Shown: positions 27,228 to 37,339, counted from the first letter of the stretch. The stretch is 64,000 nucleotides of DNA from Actinoplanes palleronii (GCF_016862315.1 NZ_BOMS01000024.1:1-64000); one strand, 5' to 3'. The notes: generated by a model not told the origin, from the letters alone. Numbers and translations: made by a program.

Positions 27228-28535
27228 TCAGGACGGCGGGATCTTGCCGCTGCAGGTGTCCCGCACCTTGTAGAAGTTCGACAGGTACTGGGCGTGGATG
27301 GCCGCGCTGCGTACCCGCACGATCGTCTCGTCCGCGCCGCGCAGCGACGAGAACGTGTAGTTGGCGCTGCCGGTGAAGACCCGCGGGATCTGGTCGTCGT
27401 CGTACGCACCGTCGATCAGCATGTACTTGCTGTGCGGCTTCAGGGTCCGGCCGCTGAACGCCACGCCACAGCTGTGCAGCCCGACGTTGGTGCCGCCGGC
27501 CTTCAGCGCGTTGACCACGTTCTCGCTGGTGTACGCGTACGGGTCAGCCGTCGGACCGGCGGCGTAGACGACGTCCACCCAGCAGCCGGCCTTGGCCAGC
27601 GCGGCGAGCTTCTTGGCCAGCTCGGTCCGGGAGAAGCCCCAGATCACGACGCGGACGTCGGTCTGGTGGGTCAGCCCGTCCGTCGCACCCTTGTACGAGC
27701 ACGTCACCGAGTTCAACACGGAGATCATCGTGTCGGTGGTCGCCTGACCCGGGTTGTCGTCGGTCTCGTGACGCGGGAAGAAGTGCGTCTTGTACGTGTC
27801 GTTCGTGGAACCGGTCTGGTAATAGTCGTCGTCACCGGTCAGCGACGGCCCGAACTTCTTCTGGTCGTTGAAGTACGTGACGTAGTTCGCGTACGACGCC
27901 GCCTCGCTCCAGGTGATCGAGTTGTTGAACGCGGTGTTCGCGTCCCACGTCGTCAGGTTGCCGGACGACTGGAACGTCACGTTGCTCACCGAGGTGCCGT
28001 TGTTCAGCACGATCCGCGACGCCAGCAGGAACTTGTTGTGGTTGTACGCCTTGACGGAGTAGACCGTCCGCTTGGCGATGCAACCGGTCTGGTCCCGGCA
28101 GAAGAGGATGAACGACGAGGCGGCGGTGTTCGTGCCCAGCTCGCCCTCGAGCGCGAGCCCGGGGTAGATCCGGTTGCCGTCGGCGTCGTCGTACGACCCG
28201 TAGTTCAGGATGATCTGCACGTTGACGCCGCGCTGGTGCGCCGCCGTCAACCGTTCGACCAGGTTCGGCGTCTCCGCCGTGTCGGCCTGCCCGGCAGCGC
28301 CGGGAGTGCTGAAGTCGAGCCACGACAGGCGCAGCGTCTCACCGGCCGGCACCCGGTCGATGACCCGGGCGATCTGCTGATAGATCGCGTACTGCTGGGT
28401 CACCGAGCCGGCCGGGTTGTTGAACACGGCCGAGTTGATCACCGGGTCCGGCTCGGCTGCGCTCGCCGGGGACGGCGCGATGGCGACCACCCCGGCGATC
28501 AACGGCAGGACAAGAGCGGCGAAGAACTTCCGCAT
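27228..28535 (-). CDS. secreted phospholipase-D-like protein
   Basis: A 435-residue protein with a signal peptide (about 1-27, ending ASAAEP). It has two PLD active-site half motifs: HNK at 166-168, where the usual Asp seven after His is Ser173, and a complete HSK...D at H368, K370, D375, each followed by SGN/GSAN. It should hydrolyse or transfer phosphodiester bonds outside the cell, on phospholipid or another target. GGGGGAA seven bases upstream favours the ATG at 28535 over the adjacent TTG. Confidence 0.88.
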   Translation of the reverse strand: MRKFFAALVLPLIAGVVAIAPSPASAAEPDPVINSAVFNNPAGSVTQQYAIYQQIARVIDRVPAGETLRLSWLDFSTPGAAGQADTAETPNLVERLTAAHQRGVNVQIILNYGSYDDADGNRIYPGLALEGELGTNTAASSFILFCRDQTGCIAKRTVYSVKAYNHNKFLLASRIVLNNGTSVSNVTFQSSGNLTTWDANTAFNNSITWSEAASYANYVTYFNDQKKFGPSLTGDDDYYQTGSTNDTYKTHFFPRHETDDNPGQATTDTMISVLNSVTCSYKGATDGLTHQTDVRVVIWGFSRTELAKKLAALAKAGCWVDVVYAAGPTADPYAYTSENVVNALKAGGTNVGLHSCGVAFSGRTLKPHSKYMLIDGAYDDDQIPRVFTGSANYTFSSLRGADETIVRVRSAAIHAQYLSNFYKVRDTCSGKIPPS

Positions 28536-28582
28536 CAATACATTCCCCCTAGTAAATAAAGATGCGGGAGAATGTTACTTGA

Positions 28583-29377
28583 TCAAAAGAAGAGCCCCCG
28601 GCGGGATGCCGCCTGGCGCAGCCAGTTGTCCAGCTGGCCGGTCCAGTCCACCTGGTCGGCGGTCGCGTACTCCACGTCGAAGCTGCCGAACGCGTCGTGG
28701 CCCTCGGTGAACAGGCCGCCGCGCTTGTCCAGCTCCAGCACCACCTGCAGCTTGTGCGGGGTGGGCAGGAAGGTCAGCTCGAGCTGGTTGATGCCGCTGG
28801 CGTACTGGGCCGGCGGGTAGAACTCGATCTCCTGGTAGAACGGCAGCTCCTGCTCGACGCCGTACACCCGGCCGCGCTCCACGTCGGCCTTGTGGAAGCG
28901 GAAACCGAGCCGCAACAGCGCCTCCAGGATCCGCTCCTGCGCCGGAAGCGGGTGCACCTGCACGGCGTCCAGGTCGGACTTGTCCACCGCGCGGGCCACC
29001 TCCAGCTCGGTGGCCAGGCCCATCGTCATGCCGTGCAGGTGCTGGCCGTAGACCTCGGTGATCGGGGTCTGCCACGGCACCTCGAACCGGAACGGCACGT
29101 CGTGCCGGGCACCGGGCTCCAGCCGGAACGAGCCGGTCAGCCGCTGCCGATGGAACTCCTGGTTGCTCTGGTACTCGTTGTCGCCGCTCTCCACCTCGAC
29201 CCGGGTCATCAGGCCGATCGCGACGTACTCCACGTCGACCGCGTGGTCGCCGCCGAGCACGTGCACCTGACCCTCCAGGAATCCGCCCGGTCGGCAGTTC
29301 GGGTTGGTCAACACGGTGTCGACGGACGGCCCGCCCACTCCGAACGCCTGCAACATTCGCTTGAAAACCACGGTCAT
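28583..29377 (-). CDS. sporulation protein SpoOM
   Basis: A 264-residue protein of the Spo0M/arrestin-fold family (FKRMLQAFGVGGPSVDTVLT, RPGGFLEGQVHVLGGDHAVD, PFYQEIEFYPP). Family members influence sporulation or cell-stage control and are cytoplasmic. A run GAGGAGGAG directly precedes the ATG at 29377. The GTG two codons later, at 29371, is also well spaced and may be the true start. The phospholipase-like gene begins 47 bases further on. Confidence 0.9.
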   Translation of the reverse strand: MTVVFKRMLQAFGVGGPSVDTVLTNPNCRPGGFLEGQVHVLGGDHAVDVEYVAIGLMTRVEVESGDNEYQSNQEFHRQRLTGSFRLEPGARHDVPFRFEVPWQTPITEVYGQHLHGMTMGLATELEVARAVDKSDLDAVQVHPLPAQERILEALLRLGFRFHKADVERGRVYGVEQELPFYQEIEFYPPAQYASGINQLELTFLPTPHKLQVVLELDKRGGLFTEGHDAFGSFDVEYATADQVDWTGQLDNWLRQAASRRGLFF

Positions 29378-29583
29378 CTCCTCCTCGGCCCCAGCACATT
29401 ATCTCGGCGCGACAACCGCGAAGCGTCCCTTTCACCCGGGCTTGTCGGCTTGCCGACGTCAGGGTTCTCCCTTATTCATGCCACCTGGACGCTGGCCTCA
29501 CCTCCGCTTAACGCGGATGCGACGAAGCTTCTCGTCACCGGCACGGAAGTGCGGTAAGGCACGACAAACGGGGGAGGACCCAA

Positions 29584-30573
<990 letters not shown>

Positions 30574-30585
30574 TCTTCTTGACGC

Positions 30586-30617
30586 AACGCCCCGGCTCTT
30601 CACGAGCCGGGGCGTTT
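30586..30617. terminator. bidirectional terminator between sigB and the acetyltransferase gene
   Basis: AACGCCCCGGCTC and GAGCCGGGGCGTT form a perfect 13-bp stem with a 5-base loop, followed by T-rich TTCTC. It lies 12 bases after sigB and just past the stop of the convergent gene (30619). Confidence 0.9.
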
Positions 30618-30618
30618 C

Positions 30619-33168
30619 TCATGAGCGGAGGCGGCGCGGGCCGGTGTCCGGGCGTACGCCGTGATCGCCGAACTCGACAGCGGCGTGCAGCACCGAGAAG
30701 CCGTCCGGGCGCATCAGCACCGGGTTGAGCAGCAGCGACCGGACCCGTGGGTGCTCGTCGGCGAGCCGGCCCACCCGCAGCAGCAGGTCGATCAGCGCGT
30801 CCCGGTCGACCGGGGTGGAGCCGCGGTACCCGTGCAGCAGCGGGGCCGCGCGGGGCTCGTCGACGAGCGCCTCGGCGGCCCGGTCGGTCAGCGGGGCGGC
30901 TCGCCAGGCCAGGTCGCCCAGCAGCTCGCTGGCCACGCCACCCAGGCCGAACCCGACCACCGGGCCGAACGCCGGATCCTCGACCACCTCGATCACGCAC
31001 GCCACGCCCGGCGCGACCATGGTCTGCACGAGCACGTCCGGGCCGAAGGTGGCGGCCAGGTCGCGGTAGGCCGTGCGTACCGAATCCTCGTCGGCCTGGG
31101 CCAGCCGCACCGCGCCGAGGTCGATCCGGTGCCGCAACCCACCGCCTGCCGCCTTGAGCGCGACCGGATAGCCCAGCTCGGCCGCCGCGGCGACCGCTTC
31201 GTCCGCGGAGCGGGCGAGGGTCGAGGGAACCACCGGGATCCCGTAGGCCGCCAGCAGCTCCACCGGGGTCGACGCGGATTCCGCGGCGGCCGCGTCCACC
31301 CCGGCCAGCGCCGGCATGACCCCCGGCGGACGACGCAGCCAGTCCGCGTAGTTGACCACCCGGGCCAGCGCGCGGACCGCCTCCTCGACCGACGGATAGG
31401 CCGGCACCCGCGGCGGCACCCGGCCGAACACCAGGGTGGCCACCGTCGGCTTCTCGCCGGCCAGGGCGACGCTGGCCAGCGCCACCGCGAAGTCCGCGTC
31501 CTCCTCGGTGAGTTGCTGGCCGGGCACGGCCGGGGCGAACACCACCACCAGCGCGTCCACCCGGTCGTCGACGGCGGCGTCGGCGAGCGCGTCGGCCAGG
31601 TCGTGCGCGGTGGCGAGCGGGCTCAGGTCGTGCGGATAGCCCTCGGCGATCACCAGCCCGGCCGCCCGGCAGGCGACCTCGGCCAGCGCCGCCAACGCGG
31701 ACGAATTGCCGACCACTGCCACCCGGCGACCGGCCGGCAGCGGCTGGTGGGCGAGCAGCATCCCGACGTCGAACAGCTCCTGCACGGTGTCCACCCGGAT
31801 CACCCCGGAGCGGGCGAACAGCGCGGTCACCGCGTGCGCGTCCGGGCCCGGCATGTCACCGGCGAGACCCGGCGGGCGGGTCGCCGAGGCCACCGCGACG
31901 ACCGGTTTCACCCGGCTCATCCGGCGGGCCAGCCGGGCGAACTTGCGCGGATTGCCGAACGTCTCCAGATAGAGCAGCACCACGTCGGTGCCCGGGTCGT
32001 CGCGCCAGTACTGCAGCAGGTCGTTGCCGGAGACGTCGGCCCGGTTGCCGGCCGACACGAAACTGGACAGGCCCAGGCCACGGCGGTCCGCCTCGGCCAG
32101 CAGCGCCACACCGAGCGCGCCGCTCTGCGCGAAGAAACCGACCCGCCCGGCGGCCGGCAGCCGGGGCGCCATGGTGGCGTTCAGCCGGACCTCCGGGTCG
32201 GTGTTGGCGATCCCGAAACTGCTCGGGCCGACCACCCGCAACCCGGCCGCGTGTGCGGTTTCGATCAGTGCCCGCTGCTGTCGGGCACCCTCCGGGCCGG
32301 CGTCCGCGAACCCCGCCGAACCGATCACCACGCCGCCGGCGCCCGCGGCCGCCGCGTCGGCCAAGGCCTCCGCGACCCGCCCGGCCGGGACCGCGATCAC
32401 GGCCAGGTCGATGGGTGTTCCGGCATCAGACGCTTTCCGGTACGCGGTGAGCCCGGCGACCCGTTCCGCCGTGGGATGCACCGGGACGATCCCGCCGGTG
32501 AAGCCGCCGTCCCGCAGATTGCCGAGTATCGCCGCGCCGATCCCGTGCCCGCTCGCACTGGCACCGTAGATCGCGATGCCGCGCGGGGCGATCAGCCGCG
32601 CGATCGACCGGGACTCGGTCAGGTGCTCGCGGGACTCCTGCACCTCACGGGACTTCTCGGTGGGCGCGATCGGGAAGCTGAGATGGACCACGCCGTCGGC
32701 GTACCGGCGCTGCACCTGATAACCGGAGTCGCCGAAGACCCGCAGCATGCCGCCGTTCTCCGGGAGCACCTCGGCGACGAAGCGGGTCAGGCCGTGGTCG
32801 CGGGCCGCGTCGGCGAGGTGCTCGAGCAGCACCGAGCCGATCCCCCGGCCCTGCTGGGCGTCCTCCACCACGAACGCGACCTCGGCCTCCGGGGAGTCCG
32901 GGCCGAGCCGTTCGTACCGGCCGACCGAGGTGATCCGGCCGTCGGCGGCGACCGTCACGAACGCCTCCCGGTCGCGGTGGTCGACGTTGACGAACCGCTG
33001 CAGGTCGCGTTCCGGAATTCGCGGGTAGGGCGAGAAGTACCGCAGGTACCGGGTGCGGTCGCTCATCCGGGAGTGGAACTCGACGATGGCCGGAGCGTCC
33101 TCGGGGCGGATCCGCCGCAAGTGCACGGCGGTGCCGTCGGCCAGTAGGACGTCTGCGCTGCGCTCCAT
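30619..33168 (-). CDS. GNAT/acyl-CoA-ligase-type protein lysine acetyltransferase (Pat-like)
   Basis: An 849-residue two-module protein. An N-terminal Gcn5-type acetyltransferase domain (about 10-170) has the acetyl-CoA loop in EDAQQGRGIGSVLL. A large module related to ADP-forming acyl-CoA synthetases follows: CoA-binding (ASASGHGIGAAILGNL), ligase-like (FFAQSGALGVALLAEADRRG) and an ATP-grasp-like C-terminus (GYPVALKAAGGGLRHRIDLG). Proteins of this type acetylate and inactivate acetyl-CoA synthetase, with the ligase half as sensor. The gene follows acuC by 10 bases, so writer and eraser form one operon. True ligase activity is the alternative. Confidence 0.88.
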   Translation of the reverse strand: MERSADVLLADGTAVHLRRIRPEDAPAIVEFHSRMSDRTRYLRYFSPYPRIPERDLQRFVNVDHRDREAFVTVAADGRITSVGRYERLGPDSPEAEVAFVVEDAQQGRGIGSVLLEHLADAARDHGLTRFVAEVLPENGGMLRVFGDSGYQVQRRYADGVVHLSFPIAPTEKSREVQESREHLTESRSIARLIAPRGIAIYGASASGHGIGAAILGNLRDGGFTGGIVPVHPTAERVAGLTAYRKASDAGTPIDLAVIAVPAGRVAEALADAAAAGAGGVVIGSAGFADAGPEGARQQRALIETAHAAGLRVVGPSSFGIANTDPEVRLNATMAPRLPAAGRVGFFAQSGALGVALLAEADRRGLGLSSFVSAGNRADVSGNDLLQYWRDDPGTDVVLLYLETFGNPRKFARLARRMSRVKPVVAVASATRPPGLAGDMPGPDAHAVTALFARSGVIRVDTVQELFDVGMLLAHQPLPAGRRVAVVGNSSALAALAEVACRAAGLVIAEGYPHDLSPLATAHDLADALADAAVDDRVDALVVVFAPAVPGQQLTEEDADFAVALASVALAGEKPTVATLVFGRVPPRVPAYPSVEEAVRALARVVNYADWLRRPPGVMPALAGVDAAAAESASTPVELLAAYGIPVVPSTLARSADEAVAAAAELGYPVALKAAGGGLRHRIDLGAVRLAQADEDSVRTAYRDLAATFGPDVLVQTMVAPGVACVIEVVEDPAFGPVVGFGLGGVASELLGDLAWRAAPLTDRAAEALVDEPRAAPLLHGYRGSTPVDRDALIDLLLRVGRLADEHPRVRSLLLNPVLMRPDGFSVLHAAVEFGDHGVRPDTGPRRLRS

Positions 33169-33178
33169 GGCTCAGTCT

Positions 33179-34363
33179 TCAATCACGAGGGTCGTGGGGA
33201 TCCAGCCCGTGCAGCGGGAACACCGCCAGGCGGGCCGCGAGGATGGCCCGGTCGACCGGGTCGGTGTCGGTGCCCGGTGACCAGGTCTCCTGCGGCGGCG
33301 GGGTGCCGTCACCCATCATCTCCGGCACGGGTGTGCCGGGGCGACGGTCGGCGGCGAGCTTCTGCCAGGACTTCGGGACCCGGGTGACCGGGTCCAACGG
33401 CTCACCGGAGGCCACCGCGAGCAGGTGCGTCCACGCCCGGGGCACCACCTCGACCAGCGCGTACCCGCCACCGCCCATCGCCACCCAGCGGCCCTCGCAG
33501 AGCTCGTCGGCGAGCGCGCGCATCGCGATGTACGCCGCCCGCTGGCCGTCCACCGACAGCTGGAGATCGGCGAGCGGGTCGAGCCGGTGCGCGTCCGCGC
33601 CGCACTGGCTCACGATGATCTCCGGCGCGAACGCCCGGACCACCGACGGCACCACCGCGTGGAACGCCCGCAGCCAGCCGGCGTCGCCGGTGCCCGGTGG
33701 CAGCGGCACGTTCACCGCGGTGCCCTCCGCGCCCGGGCCGCCGGTCTCGTCGCAGAACCCGGTGCCCGGGAACAGCGCCAGCGGCGTCTCGTGCAGGCTG
33801 ACCGTGAGCACCCGCGGATCGTTGTAGAACACCGCCTGCACCCCGTCGCCGTGGTGCACGTCGACGTCCAGGTAGGCCACCCGCTGCGCGCCGTGGTCCA
33901 GCAGCCAGGCGATCGCCACCGCGGGGTCGTTGTAGACGCAGAACCCGGCCGCCCGGGCCGGCATCGCGTGGTGCAGGCCGCCGGCCACGTTCACCGCGCG
34001 GCGGGCGGCGCCGTGCCAGACCGCCTCGACGGCCGCGATGCTGGCGCCGCAGATCCGCGCCGAGGACTCGTGCATGCCGTCGAAGACCGGGTTGTCCGGG
34101 GTGTTCAGGCCCCAGCCCAGGAAGAACGGATCGATCGGGGCCTGGCGTACGGCATCGAGATAGTCCGCCCGGTGCACCCGGGTCAGCTCGGCCTCGGTGG
34201 CCGGCCGTGGCGTGATCAACTGCACACCCGGCCGGTTCAGGACACCCAGCTCACGGGCGAGCGCCATGGTCAGCTCTACGCGTACCGGGTTCAGCGGGTG
34301 GTCGCCCATGTCGTAGTCGAGCAGGGCCTTGTCCCAGACCACCGCCGTCGTGTCGTCCGCCAT
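33179..34363 (-). CDS. acuC: AcuC-like class I protein deacetylase
   Basis: A 394-residue zinc-dependent histone-deacetylase-family enzyme. The catalytic His pair is H131-H132 (GGLHHAM). The zinc ligands are D168 and H170 (LDVDVHHGDG) and the Asp of QCGADAHRLDPL near 258. The transition-state Tyr lies in MGGGGYAL. It should remove acetyl groups from acetyl-CoA synthetase. It is encoded directly upstream of the Pat-like gene and divergent from ideR. GGGAG lies nine bases before the ATG at 34363. Confidence 0.92.
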   Translation of the reverse strand: MADDTTAVVWDKALLDYDMGDHPLNPVRVELTMALARELGVLNRPGVQLITPRPATEAELTRVHRADYLDAVRQAPIDPFFLGWGLNTPDNPVFDGMHESSARICGASIAAVEAVWHGAARRAVNVAGGLHHAMPARAAGFCVYNDPAVAIAWLLDHGAQRVAYLDVDVHHGDGVQAVFYNDPRVLTVSLHETPLALFPGTGFCDETGGPGAEGTAVNVPLPPGTGDAGWLRAFHAVVPSVVRAFAPEIIVSQCGADAHRLDPLADLQLSVDGQRAAYIAMRALADELCEGRWVAMGGGGYALVEVVPRAWTHLLAVASGEPLDPVTRVPKSWQKLAADRRPGTPVPEMMGDGTPPPQETWSPGTDTDPVDRAILAARLAVFPLHGLDPHDPRD

Positions 34364-34514
34364 GCCGCCATGCTCCCACGGGTTTTCCGGTCCGGCTCGC
34401 GTCCCTCTCTCGGGGCACGCCGGCCCCCGGCTCGGGTAGGGTCTCCTGGCACTTGCTCGGGGCGGATGTCAACCCCCCGCCACGCGGTAACATCGCTGCT
34501 GGGAGGACCGCATC

Positions 34515-35198
34515 GTGAACGACCTTGTCGATACCACCGAGATGTATCTCCGGACCATTCTCGAACTCGAAGAAGAAGGCGTGCCTCCGCTGCGCGCGCG
34601 CATCGCCGAGCGCCTGCACCAGAGCGGCCCCACGGTCAGTCAGACGGTCGCCCGCATGGAGCGGGACGGTCTGCTCACCGTCGAGGGAGACCGTCACCTG
34701 GTGCTGACCGAGGAGGGCCGGGCCACCGCCGTCTCCGTCATGCGCAAGCACCGGCTTGCGGAACTACTACTGGTCAACGTGATCGGCATGCCGTGGGAAG
34801 AAGCCCACGAAGAGGCGTGCCGGTGGGAACACGTGATGAGCGACTCGGTCGAGCGCCGGGTCTACGAGCTGCTGAACAAGCCGACCCGCTCGCCGTACGG
34901 GAACCCGATCCCCGGGCTGGAACAGCTGGGCCTGTCCGACGACACCGTCGACCCGTTCGCCCACGGCGAGCGCAACCTGGCGTTCCCCGGCCTGACCGGC
35001 AGCGTCGTGGTGTCCCGGATCTGCGAGAGCGTCCAGACGAACGCGGACGTGTTGCGGCAGCTGCACGCCGCCGGCATCGACCCGGGTACGACGGTGACGG
35101 TCGCGCAGGAGCGGGACGGGGTGACCATCGACAAGTCGGGTGACAAGATCCGGCTGCCGCGTGAGGTCGCGTCGCGGGTGTTCGTCGCGGCTCGCTGA
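34515..35198 (+). CDS. ideR: iron-dependent repressor IdeR/DtxR
   Basis: A 227-residue metal-activated repressor of iron uptake. It has an N-terminal winged helix (LRARIAERLHQSGPTVSQTV), a dimer domain and an SH3-like C-terminal domain (from about 150). The metal ligands fall at exactly the positions known for mycobacterial IdeR: M10, C102, E105, H106, and H79, E83, H98. GGGAGG lies eight bases before the GTG at 34515. The intergenic region with acuC is 151 bases. I did not find a clear IdeR box there. Confidence 0.96.
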   Translation: MNDLVDTTEMYLRTILELEEEGVPPLRARIAERLHQSGPTVSQTVARMERDGLLTVEGDRHLVLTEEGRATAVSVMRKHRLAELLLVNVIGMPWEEAHEEACRWEHVMSDSVERRVYELLNKPTRSPYGNPIPGLEQLGLSDDTVDPFAHGERNLAFPGLTGSVVVSRICESVQTNADVLRQLHAAGIDPGTTVTVAQERDGVTIDKSGDKIRLPREVASRVFVAAR

Positions 35199-35218
35199 TC
35201 TTCCACCGGCGGGCTCGG

Positions 35219-35770
35219 TCAGCCGTCGGTGGTGTCCATCGCCTTGGCAAGGTCGAGCAGCTTGGCGTTCATCTGGGTCACTGTCGCTTTCGACGCGCCC
35301 TTGGCGAAGGTGAACTTCAAGGTCTGCAGCTGCTCGGCCTCGCTCAGCCAGCCGATCTCCACGGTCGGGCCGTGCCCGCCGGTCGCCGCGCCGTTCAGCC
35401 GGTACGCGGCCTTGCCGAGGCCCTTGAGCTTGACCGCCTTCTTCGGCATCCGCTCGGCCAGGAAGATCTTGGCGTCCGCCTTGGTCTGCTCGACCACCGA
35501 CACCGACAGGTCGGGCCAGGAACCGCTGACGGTCTGCACCACGCAGGTGGACGTGTCGTCGACCTGGTCGGAGGCGGCGACCCCGAACTGGACGCCGATC
35601 TTCTCCTCGATGAAGCCCCAGTCCCACAGGATGCACGCGCCGCCCGCGGAGGCGGCCGGCACCTGGGCGACGGTGACCGGGGGTAGCTTCGTCGGCACGT
35701 CTTCCTTCTCGTTGCAGCCGGACACGGCGAGCAACGCGACGACGCCGAGAACGGCGAAACCCGTACGCAC
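35219..35770 (-). CDS. DUF3558-like lipoprotein
   Basis: A 183-residue exported lipoprotein. The N-terminus VRTGFAVLGVVALLAVSGC ends in a lipobox, with the lipidated Cys at residue 19. The mature part has two further Cys (ACILWDWG and TCVVQTV) that could form a disulfide, as in the actinobacterial DUF3558 lipoproteins. Its function is unknown. GGGAGGGAA six bases before the GTG at 35770 sets the start. It converges with ideR. Confidence 0.75.
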   Translation of the reverse strand: MRTGFAVLGVVALLAVSGCNEKEDVPTKLPPVTVAQVPAASAGGACILWDWGFIEEKIGVQFGVAASDQVDDTSTCVVQTVSGSWPDLSVSVVEQTKADAKIFLAERMPKKAVKLKGLGKAAYRLNGAATGGHGPTVEIGWLSEAEQLQTLKFTFAKGASKATVTQMNAKLLDLAKAMDTTDG

Positions 35771-35875
35771 TAGTGATTCCCTCCCGGTTCGGGGCACACC
35801 TTATTGCCCCGCGGGCGTGAGCGGAAGTGGCAGTCCATCGATGTACGGACAGTGACGCCGAGGTCGCACGGCGGG

Positions 35876-35900
35876 CTACTTGACATGGCTTGTCAAGTAG
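35876..35900. promoter_or_regulatory. inverted-repeat operator overlapping a -35 element
   Basis: CTACTTGACA and TGTCAAGTAG form a perfect 10-bp inverted repeat with a 5-base spacer. The left arm contains a consensus TTGACA (35880-35885). A -10-like CACGAT at 35903-35908 follows at 17-bp spacing, which would place the transcription start at the ATG at 35915. It is probably an autoregulatory site of the helix-turn-helix protein. Confidence 0.6.
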
Positions 35901-35914
35901 CGCACGATCAGGGC

Positions 35915-36418
35915 ATGAGCAGTGGGTCCGGTGCGCTGGCGGAGCAGATCGCCCACCTGCTCGACGTGCGCCTGACCGACCCGCTGGAGATCCTGCTCGA
36001 GGGGGACGCGAGCGTGGACACGGTCCGCAGGCGGCTGCACCGGCGCGCGCTCGACTGGGCGGCCGTCATCGAGCACGGTCCCGAGCCGGACGCGGTGCGC
36101 ACCATCGCCCGGCTGATCGCCACGCTCTATCCGGACGATCACGCGTTCGCGCCGCCGGTCGCGTGGTGGAGCACACCGCTCGGGCAGGCGGTGGCCCGCC
36201 GGGTGGGGCACCCGTTCGCGGCGTCGGTCACGTACGCGATGGCCGGCGCGATGCTCGGCATCAGCCGGCAGGGCGTGCACGACCTGATCCGCCGGGGCAA
36301 GCTCCCCCGGCATCCGGACGGCGGCGTGCCGGTCGACGCGGTCCGGGAACGCCTGCTGCGGGCCGAGTCCACGACCGGCGATCCCGGGCTTCAGTTCACG
36401 GAAGAGGAGGGGCAATGA
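35915..36418 (+). CDS. helix-turn-helix DNA-binding protein
   Basis: A 167-residue protein of unknown target. Its C-terminal part (about 105-155) carries a helix-turn-helix of excisionase/MerR-like type (YAMAGAMLGISRQGVHDLIR, then GKLPRHPDGGVPVDAVRE). The N-terminal half is helical and resembles no domain I can name. The ATG at 35915 lacks a ribosome binding site, and the promoter geometry suggests a leaderless mRNA. An earlier in-frame ATG at 35885 would lie inside the operator. Its stop overlaps the hydrolase start (ATGA), so it may control that gene. Confidence 0.75.
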   Translation: MSSGSGALAEQIAHLLDVRLTDPLEILLEGDASVDTVRRRLHRRALDWAAVIEHGPEPDAVRTIARLIATLYPDDHAFAPPVAWWSTPLGQAVARRVGHPFAASVTYAMAGAMLGISRQGVHDLIRRGKLPRHPDGGVPVDAVRERLLRAESTTGDPGLQFTEEEGQ

Positions 36419-37320
36419 TCCACGACAGTCTTGTCGACGCGGGGAACGTGCAGATCGCCGTTCGCGACTTCGGGGGCGACGCGCCACCGCTGCTGCTCCT
36501 GCACGGCGCGGGCGGCAACCTCGCCCAGATGACCGTGCTGGCCCGCGCGCTGCGGCCGCACCACCGGGTGGTCACCGTCGACCTGCGCGGGCACGGCCGG
36601 TCCGCGGACGGGCCGTGGAGCTGGGACGCCGCGCTCGGCGACCTGGCCGCGGTCTGCGTGAAACTCGAACTCGACCGGCCCGCCGTGGTCGGGCACTCGC
36701 TGGGCGGCATGGTGGCCACGCTCTGGGGCGAGCGCCACCCGGAGTCCCCCGGCGTGGTGAGCCTGGACGGCAACCCGCCACCCACCCGGCCCGACCAGCT
36801 CCTCGGCCTGGACCGGGAGAAGGCCGAGGCCGAGCTGGAGCGCCTGGCCGCGGTCTTCGACATGGTGGAGGCCGCCGCCGGGCAGACCGTCGAGGCGGGC
36901 GAGCTGGCCGACCTGGTGGAGCGCCAGCAGATGGCGGCCCGGGACATGGGCGCCAACGAGAAGGTGTGGATCGAGGGCTTCCGCCGAAACCTGGTGCACG
37001 GCAAGGACGGCCGGACCACGTTCCGGCCCACCTTCGAGGTCGTGACCCAGCTCCGCACGCTGATGAACGAGCTCGACCTGACCCCGGTCCACGCCGCGAC
37101 CACCTGCCCGTCGCTGCTCGTGCTGGCCACCCGCGACCTGCCGGAGCAGGAGCCGTTCGCCGACCTGTACGCGGCGCACCGCCGGTTCCTGCTGGCCCAG
37201 GCCCGGGCTGTGCCGAACCTGCGCCACCTGCAGCTCGCCGACGCCTCCCACGCCATGGTGGTCGAACAGCCCACCCTGCTCGCCTCCGTGATCACCGACT
37301 TCCTCACCGAACACCGCTGA
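36415..37320 (+). CDS. alpha/beta hydrolase
   Basis: A 301-residue alpha/beta-hydrolase-fold enzyme. It has the oxyanion region LLLLHGAGGNLAQM (about 26-39), the nucleophile elbow GHSLGG with Ser near 95, and the catalytic His in DASHAMVV near 281. An inserted lid is rich in charged helices (about 130-190). The substrate is unknown; esterase and haloperoxidase-like activities are possible. GAGGAGGGG precedes the ATG, which overlaps the upstream regulator gene by 4 bases. Confidence 0.88.
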   Translation: MIHDSLVDAGNVQIAVRDFGGDAPPLLLLHGAGGNLAQMTVLARALRPHHRVVTVDLRGHGRSADGPWSWDAALGDLAAVCVKLELDRPAVVGHSLGGMVATLWGERHPESPGVVSLDGNPPPTRPDQLLGLDREKAEAELERLAAVFDMVEAAAGQTVEAGELADLVERQQMAARDMGANEKVWIEGFRRNLVHGKDGRTTFRPTFEVVTQLRTLMNELDLTPVHAATTCPSLLVLATRDLPEQEPFADLYAAHRRFLLAQARAVPNLRHLQLADASHAMVVEQPTLLASVITDFLTEHR

Positions 37321-37339
37321 CCCCGCCCGGCGGCAGCCC

